Assembly: GCA_030063045.1 (NCBI GenBank)
Contig: JAQSEB010000047.1
Location: 2,170,001-2,234,000 of the forward strand
Length of the DNA: 64,000 nt
Direction: 5' to 3'
Origin: Pratylenchus scribneri
Lineage: Eukaryota; Nematoda; Chromadorea; Rhabditida; Pratylenchidae
Shown here: one piece after another, positions 57,370-64,000 of the stretch
Layout: each line of letters begins with the position of its first letter
How positions within the stretch are numbered: the stretch's first letter is position 1
Notes under the pieces: model-generated
What the model saw: the letters and a program-made list of their open reading frames with translations, nothing else
The model's database searches: none
Told to the model about the DNA's origin: nothing
Position numbers and translations under genes: made by a program

Positions 57370-57581
57370 TACCTTAAAATTTTATAAAATTCACCTATTT
57401 AAAAAAGTTACATGCCTTTGAAACTAGAATTTTCTGATTAAGTGAGGAAAAGCCACTTATTTTATAAATTATTTTAAATTTTCAAAAAATTAGTTGGCCA
57501 CTTTTTAGAGGACATTTAGAGCTTTAAAATAGCATATTGTTTTCCAAAATTGGTTGCTTCCTTGTGGATTTATGACCAAAT
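57370..57581. mobile_element. MITE copy lacking its left end
   Basis: Contains AAAATTTTATAAAATTCACC, CCACTTTTTAGAGGACATTT and TTGGTTGCTTCCTTGTGG with ATGACCAAA at the right end. The outer left arm is missing. Confidence 0.7.
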
Positions 57582-59267
57582 GAATGGATCCTGTCTTGAA
57601 ATGACTGTAACTCATTCGCTCTTCGGCTCTATCCCAGTCCTAGGATCTTACATTAAGAAGGGCCGAGGGCATCTTAATAAGATCAAATTCTGTGTAATAA
57701 TCCAAGTTAAATTATTAATTAAAGTAAGTCTAAGCAAACACTAAATGACTGATTTAGGTAGTGAAAAATTATGGAATGAATTTGGGAGTTTTAAAATTGA
57801 ATTATGAAAAATGCTTCCGGACTCGGTGGCCATGACGTCTGATTAACGTAATCGAAAGCCACCCTGAAATATAATAAAATAATCTGGCACATTTTCCATT
57901 TCGTAGGAAAGAGGAGGCGGAGGATTTTTTCCTCCATTCAAATGTGGTTTGAGAGCCCTCAAAAAATGCGCTGAATTACAGTTTTGACTTGGCCTTCGCG
58001 ACTGGCACACTGTGGACCCGAAAAAAGCAGCGTTCCAGAGGCATTCATATTTTCCATATTTGGAAAATGACGAGATGGATGGTTCGGATTGGGCGCAGAA
58101 GATGCAAATTTTTGGGGGAATATTTGTGAATGAATGCGAATTGAAGGAATAGTGGAAAGGTGGCAAGGTGGGGTAAATGCCGAGGGGAACGGAGGTAAGG
58201 GGAGGCCCCAGAAAGCCAATTGGCCAGCCAATCCCTTCCCCCTTCTATCCACCTTTCCCATTTTTACCGTATTTGGGATTCAGCAAAGAGAAAGGGGAGG
58301 GGAAGGGAACGGGAAGACTTTTGGCCGCGGCAATTTGTAAATGGAAGGGGCAAAGGATGTGGAATGGGTAGGGGAAGGGGAAAGGGCAAAGTGAAGGTCG
58401 AATGGCGAATGCGCGGGGTGGAAATTATTCAAATGCCCTTTCGCCTCCTTTCCTTGCCAATTCCCATCGCCACCCCCGTTCCTTCCCTTTCACCCCTTTT
58501 CCATTTATTTCCTTGTCGGGAAATGGACGTTTTTGCTATTTTGTGTGTATTTTCTCTGCCCATTTTCCCGGCCTTTTTTTGCCAAAAAAAGAACTGTGCT
58601 TTTGGCAAAAAAGACGAGAAAACGGTCTGTGAAAAGGGGAAAATAGGTGTCTTTTGATCTTGTAGCTACTTCTTTTTTGGGCAACAAAAATTTGCATTGG
58701 CAAAATGCCGCTATCACTTTGCTATTCTTTTTTTATATTATATTCAATTAAATTTCTGCGCATATTAAAGGAATTTTATAAGACTTATAGAAGAAAATGA
58801 ATATAAGCGAACAATGAACCAAAGGAAGGAGAAAGGGATGGGGAGAATGGAGGAGATAAAAAATTGATGGCCAAAAATCACTGCTTTGGCAAAAAGACGG
58901 TCTCATTTCATCATTGAGCTCGCAGTTTTTGTGATGCTTCAAATTTCAAAATTTGAATTAAAATTGACAAAATGCCGCGGTAAATTTGGCCAAGTGTCGA
59001 TCTTTTTGTGTTCGTCCAAAAATTGCTCATTTGTGTTATTTTTACGTCTTTTACAATTAATTTTCTGCGCATTTTTCCATTTAAAGAAATTTTTGGAAGA
59101 CTGGAAATGAATAGGCGCGAAATGAACCAAAAAACGAGAAGGGAACAAAAAGATGTAAATTTTCGTTGAAATTTGTGGCCATTAAAATGTGATGGATAAA
59201 GGGAGAGGAAAATGGGGAATTAGAAGGCTGACTGGTGGATCGGATTAAAGAAAGGAAGGATGGAGGA

Positions 59268-59412
59268 GGTAAAAGCTACTCCCCCGCCCTCTAATTGCCT
59301 ATAAATCGGAATTGGTCAATTTATTAGAGAGAGGGGGCCACACAAATCCAAGGGATTGGCATCGGCACACTCACTCCCAGCCATGGGGATGGATCTTTGG
59401 ATTGGATACCTA
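59268..59412 (+). repeat. ~150 bp direct repeat, left of the 59.4 kb array
   Basis: Shares CTCCCCCGCCCTCTAATTGCC, CACACAAATCCAA and GGATCTTTGGATTGG with 60215-60380. A partial third copy (GGATCTTTAGATTGGCCAAC) is at about 60074-60110. The copies bracket the minisatellite at 59425-59985. Confidence 0.75.
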
Positions 59413-59424
59413 CAATATTTTAAG

Positions 59425-59985
59425 ATTATTCCGCCTGTTCTGATTTTTAATCCCGCCTAGTTAGAATAATTCCGCCTGTTTTAATTCCGCCTGGCGAACT
59501 TAGAATAATTCCGCCTGTTTTAATTCTGCCTGGCGAACTTAGAATAATTCCGCCTGTTTTAATTCTGCCTGGCGAACTTAGAATAATTCCGCCTGTTTTA
59601 ATTCCGCCTGGCGAACTTAGAATAATTCCGCCTGTTTTAATTCTGCCTGGCGAACTTAGAATAATTCCGCCTGTTTTAATTCCGCCTGGCGAACTTAGAA
59701 TAATTCCGCCTGTTTTAATTCCGCCTGGCGAACTTAGAATAATTCCGCCTGGCGAACTTAGAATAATTCCGCCTGTTTTAATTCCGCCTGGCGAACTTAG
59801 AATAATTCCGCCTGGCGAACTTAGAATAATTCCGCCTGTTTTAATTCCGCCTGGCGAACTTAGAATAATTCCGCCTGTTTTAATTCCGCCTGGCGAACTT
59901 AGAATAATTCCGCCTGGCGAACTTAGAATAATTCCGCCTGTTTTAATTCCGCTTGGCAAACTTAGAATAATTCCGCCTGTTTTGC
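59425..59985 (-). repeat. minisatellite array, 39/24 bp units, inverted
   Basis: Repeats TTCCGCCTGTTTTAATTCCG, CCTGGCGAACTTAGAATAA (39 bp), with some 24 bp units lacking the CTGTTTTAATTCCGC part. It is the reverse complement of the family at 49204-50150. The 180-codon minus frame (GGIILSSPGGIKT repeats) is an artefact of the unit length. Confidence 0.95.
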
Positions 59986-60214
59986 ACAAAATGGTGTTTT
60001 AAAATGTTTATAGTTTTTTTTTGAAAAATGAAAGGGATTGGTATTGGAATTCGCATCAGATTTTCTCCAATCAATGGATCTTTAGATTGGCCAACTTTTC
60101 ATTTTACCCGATTTTCTTTAAAAAAATGTTTGGCATTTCCCATGTTTTCAAATTTTAATAAGCCTTATTTACAATTATAATGGCATTTTGATCTCCAAAG
60201 GAATTGGATTATGG

Positions 60215-60380
60215 AAAAGTAAAGATGTCAACTCCCCCGCCTCTAATTGCCCATATAGGAAAGGAAATGGCCGATTTATGGGTAGTGGGTGGCACACAAA
60301 TCCAAAAAGATGGATGGCACATTGCTTCGGATCCACCCTCACTAAGTAAGATGAGATCTTTGGATTGGCCACCTTTTTAA
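60215..60380 (+). repeat. ~150 bp direct repeat, right of the 59.4 kb array
   Basis: Second full copy of 59268-59412: CTCCCCCGCCTCTAATTGCC, GGCACACAAATCCAAAAAGA and GATCTTTGGATTGGCCACC. Confidence 0.75.
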
Positions 60381-63300
60381 TTTTTTCGATTTCCTGTAAA
60401 TTTTGGCATTTTCATATTCCTTGCTTCCTTTATATTTAAGCCCCTTAAAGTATTTTATCCTTAATTGGAGAGCGAGGAATTAGATTAAAAGAAAATTTAA
60501 AGGTGGCAAATAAATTGAAATTGGCACATTGGAGGGGGAAGGCAAAAACATGGAAAATTGCGGCAGATCTTTGCTTTAAAAACAAATTAAAATGCCAGCA
60601 AAAACTTCTCCTTCTTCATCCGCCCTCTCTTCCTCCTTCAATTAATAATTTTCCAAGGCATTTGCTGCACTTTGGCCACAATTATTAGTATTCGTGTTTG
60701 TCTCCAATGCATCAACCCACCAAATTTTTGTATGTGCCGCCGCCGTTAGCCCCGCAATTTTTTTTGCTTCCTTCGCCCATTCATTCAGAATATTGCCGTG
60801 GAAAAGTCAACGACCGGTCGGAATTGGATAAAGAGGGGAAGTTAGGCTAATTGCCGATTTCATTCAGATTTGAGGGCGGAGGGAGGGGGCGATTTTGATT
60901 GAGGCCTCTGGGTTCCTCCCTCCTTCCATCTCCTTCCGTCAATGGCCAATTCTTTTCTACTGGTTTGCTTATTCTCCTTTTTTTTGCCTAATTACCGACT
61001 TCCCCAATTGACTTCTTTTGGTGGGGGAATTATGGAGAAAATTGATGAGAAGGGGACAGTTTAGTAATGGGTAATACAAGAATTATGTAGAGGAAGGGGT
61101 TTACGGAAATGGGCACAATTTGTGGAAGCAAATGAATGGGGCCATATATCAGAAATTGGCACACGGAAATGAAGAGGAGGAGGAGGCAATTGATTCGGAA
61201 AATGTTGGATTTTCATGGAAGGCCAGAAAATTTGGTAATTGAATTTATGGCCATAATTTGGCTAATATTTTGCATTTTAGAATAATCAACATTGTACCCA
61301 TAGAATAACCGCAATAATAAGCTAATAAACCGAGATGATATTATTCTTATTATCTTGATGGAATGAAGTCAAACGGAATAATTCAATACCGCCGTTACAG
61401 TACCTGTGCCTTTCCTTTTTGGCCATATCTCAACAAGGAAATAACCAATTTGGGAAGGCTATATGCCTTCAGAAAGCACTAAATGTCCTCTAAAAAGTGG
61501 CCTAAACATTTTTACTGAAAATTTAAAACATTTTATAAAATAAGTAAATTTGTCACTGAAAATTCGAGTCAATTACACTCATTGTCATGAAAGTATTTAA
61601 AAAAGGTAAAATTAAATTCATAATAATTTTATAGCCACTTTTTAGAGGACATTTAGGGCTTTCCAATGGCATATCTCTCTCTTAAATTAGTTGCTTCCTT
61701 GTTGAGATATGGCCAAAAGATTGGACTAGATGTTGAACAGTTTTCCCTATCAGAAAATATTGCCTCGTTCAGAATCTCAAAAAGAAGGCTGGCAAATTTA
61801 AGCGTTGATTTCCAAAAAATGGTCACGGGAATTCGATGATTAGAACAATTAAACAAAATTTATTGCTTGTCTAATTATTTTGTTTTGCTAATTATCCAGG
61901 CAGCTGGAGGAGGATGGAAAATTAGCCGAGAAAATGGTGCAGAATTAAATGGAAATGGGATGGAAATTTTTGGATGCAGAAATTGGAATGAATGTGGAAA
62001 AGTGGGGGTGGAAAATAATATATAACATAACGAGACTGGCAAAATTGAAGGAAGGTGGAGATGTGGTGGCTTGAGGATGGATGGTGGATTTTGAAGGGGA
62101 TTAGGAGAGGACGGCCACAAATATGCCCGCGCGGATTTTGGAGGCCCCGCCCACCCATTTCCATGTTTGGATTGGAGGCATCATCCACCCTCGCATCAAT
62201 CCGACTAATTGACTCCATTTTGGCCATATTTTTAAATCCGGAAACGGACTCTAGAATGAGGGAGGCTGGGTCCAAAGTGCCTTCTCTCCACTCATTTTTT
62301 GCCAAATCGCGCCAAGGGAATTTATGGGAAATTGAAGCTTTTCCGGGGATGCGAATTTGTCCTAATAGATTAAGGAAAATGCCATATACAAAATGTGAAA
62401 GGCACTCCAAAGGACGGGGATTTGCGCAGAAAATAAGATTTACAAAATGCCATAAAATTATGGCAAGATCATTCCCTCTTTTTTGGCCCATTTTCCCACT
62501 ATAAACTATATTGGCCCTGCCAATATTCATCCTCCACACATTCTCAAGCAAAAAATTTGATCGTTGAAGGCTACGTCCAAAATGCCAATCCGACCTGCCA
62601 TTTTCTTGGCCAAATCGCCGATGGAATTTATGGGAAATTGGGTGGAGGGGACAAAGCGGCTTTTCTCAGGAGGCAAAATGCCATGAGGATTTGCGCAACA
62701 AATATGATTTACATTGGACTGTAAAATACCAAAAGATCCTCCTCTTCTCCCCCGCGCATTCTCCACTAATATTGCCAATCATTTTAAGGAACCAATCACC
62801 ATAGTTGAGCCTTTTTGCTATTCACCCTCCAAATCTAAATCAAATAAAATGTTCATGCCTTTTTGTCCGAGCATTCGCGCGAATTTATCAGGGAATTTGC
62901 CAATAAAGTCATTCATTGAATTGGCTTTTGGCTGTGGATATTTTGGCAACCTTTTAAGCTTTTAATGACCGATGGCACTCTAATATGTAAGCGGGAAAAT
63001 GGATGTGGAAGAGAGGGCTTGTGACCTGATCGAATGAGAATGGACCAAAACTTTGATCAATTATTGGTGGTATTACGACTAGCGGCATTCTAAGCGGGAA
63101 AAATGTTGGAGGGAGCAAATTGCCATTGGCATGATCAAATGGAGAATTGGCCAATTTGCACTTTGACCTATTTGTGAGTGTTTTGGCTCTTTAAACGGCC
63201 AATGGCATGGGGAAAATCGGGGAGAGTGAAGGGAGCGAATGGACTTTGGGGGCGACAACACAAAAGCAGCCGTTTGGAGGGGGCAAAAGGGTGGTGAGGA

Positions 63301-63794
63301 ACTCTCGGAAATGGACTCTTGATTTTGGGTGAGGCTGATAAGGCCGAAAGACATGGAAAAGGGACAAGGAAGGTGGGCTGAATTTCAGCGGAATTGTTGG
63401 GGACGAATTAAGAGTGAATGGCTGGTCCGAGAAGAGGGGACAAAACACGTCGAGGAAAGTGAATTTTGGACCGCGACGGGAATGATGAAGACTTTGGCCA
63501 TTAGCCTATCAACAAAATGCAGCAGCAAATTGGAAGGAAGGAAAGAAGGAATGACTTTCATTAGCAAATTCTCCGCCAAACCAAAAATTTTGACTTATCA
63601 AAAATTTTGGAAATAATTAATTATTTAGAATATGCTCTCTATATTAATTTGAATAAGGGGATAGGAGAGGATTTAAGGATTTATGTGCGCTTATTATGAG
63701 GAAGATATGAAGAAATATGAAAGAAATATGCCAACAATTTTTGAGCGCCTTTTTCCAATTTTAATTACAAAGATCCTCCTCCCTCTTAGAATAC
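60381..63794. other. 3.4 kb with no supported gene
   Basis: Open frames of 60-209 codons on both strands lack domains and splice-consistent partners. From about 62290 to 63200 three or four strongly diverged ~300 bp segments recur, sharing pieces such as GCCAAATCGC, GGAATTTATGGGAAATTG and GATTTGCGCA; they look like decayed tandem repeats. One MITE (61416-61719) is intact. Confidence 0.4.
61416..61719. mobile_element. palindromic MITE copy, well preserved
   Basis: Left CTTTTTGGCCATATCTCAAC, right GTTGAGATATGGCCAAAAGA, with CCTCTAAAAAGTGGCC and GCCACTTTTTAGAGGACATT inside. One of the cleanest copies, outside any gene. Confidence 0.87.
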
Positions 63795-64000
63795 AGGAGG
63801 AATTAAAACTTAGTCAACCAGGCGGAATTATTAAAACTTAGTCAAACAGGCGGAATTATTAAAACTTAGTCAACCAGGCGGAATTATTAAAACTTAGTCA
63901 ATCAGGCGGAATTATTAAAACTTAGTCAACCAGGCGGAATTATTAAAACTTAGTCAACCAGGCGGAATTATTAAAACTTAGTCAAACAGGCGGAATTATT
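63795..64000 (+). repeat. minisatellite array, 28 bp unit, running off the right edge
   Basis: Repeats CAGGCGGAATTATTAAAAC plus TTAGTCAAC (28 bp), about seven units in view. It shares the CAGGCGGAATTATT core with the other arrays but has a new spacer, and the unit length is not divisible by three. Confidence 0.95.

Larger units (their letters stand above)
57060..59424. other. upstream region of the BTB-ZF gene; no supported gene
   Basis: A minus-strand frame near 57985-58065 (MENMNASGTLLFSG) ends at a possible GT donor and could be an upstream exon, but its phase does not join the frame of the 57059 exon. An acceptor-like tract just before that exon (TTTCCAG read on minus) could instead mark a trans-spliced start. 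Two diverged copies of a ~130 bp sequence lie near 58660-58830 and 58970-59150 (both contain TTTCTGCGCAT and ATGAACCAAA). Confidence 0.4.

Noticed and set aside
57985..58065. Upstream coding exon (MENMNASGTLLFSG) of the BTB-ZF gene
   Set aside because: The obvious donor leaves phase 0, which does not match the frame of the exon ending at 56909. Kept only as a possibility.
59447..59989. 180-codon minus frame of GGIILSSPGGIKT repeats
   Set aside because: It is a translation of the 39/24 bp minisatellite with no gene context.
61922..62551. 209-codon minus frame
   Set aside because: No domain, no splice partners, and it overlaps a 149-codon plus frame in repetitive DNA.

Overview
This window is nuclear DNA from a nematode, AT-rich, with many small introns. 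The evidence is a complete unc-73 (Trio/Kalirin-type double RhoGEF) gene, a ned-8 gene, a calponin/transgelin-type muscle gene, acceptor-like tracts directly upstream of start codons (as expected for spliced-leader trans-splicing), and several GC-AG introns. Frequent GC-AG introns are, to my knowledge, a trait of cyst nematodes (Globodera/Heterodera); that placement is inference.

Layout: 1-168 is the 3' end of a coiled-coil gene. 911-2032 is a fold-back transposon-like element. 2632-3645 is a five-exon calponin-homology gene. 4368-6925 is a large minisatellite. 10088-13199 is an Sp/buttonhead-like transcription factor that retains only its first zinc finger. 13421-13894 (minus) is ned-8, which shares a 0.6 kb divergent upstream region with unc-73. 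14507-46093 is unc-73: CRAL-TRIO, spectrin repeats, DH1-PH1, SH3, DH2-PH2. 48193-57059 (minus) is a BTB/POZ zinc-finger gene in ten phase-consistent exons. From 57060 to the end I find repeats but no gene I can support.

The most unusual feature is inside unc-73. A 9.9 kb segment is tandemly duplicated (25219-35130 and 35131-45038), almost without differences. It carries the SH3 exon, the linker exons and the first part of DH2. The junction cuts a DH2 exon in the first copy and runs into a stop codon, so only the second copy connects to the rest of DH2 and to PH2. Four possible alternative first exons, all matched in reading phase to the next shared exon, lie in or just before the duplicated part. 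This suggests that short RhoGEF-2 isoforms survive from copy 2, while the full-length isoform must skip copy 1. An assembly artefact is the main alternative.

Repeats: five minisatellite arrays (4368, 47265, 49204, 59425, 63795) have different unit lengths but share the core CAGGCGGAATTAT; two are inverted. A palindromic MITE family of about 300 bp (about a dozen copies) sits in nearly every intron of the two zinc-finger genes, and I see none in the 31 kb unc-73 gene. unc-73 introns instead hold tRNA-like SINE remnants. All exon boundaries were read by eye from splice signals and phase, without transcripts or database searches.
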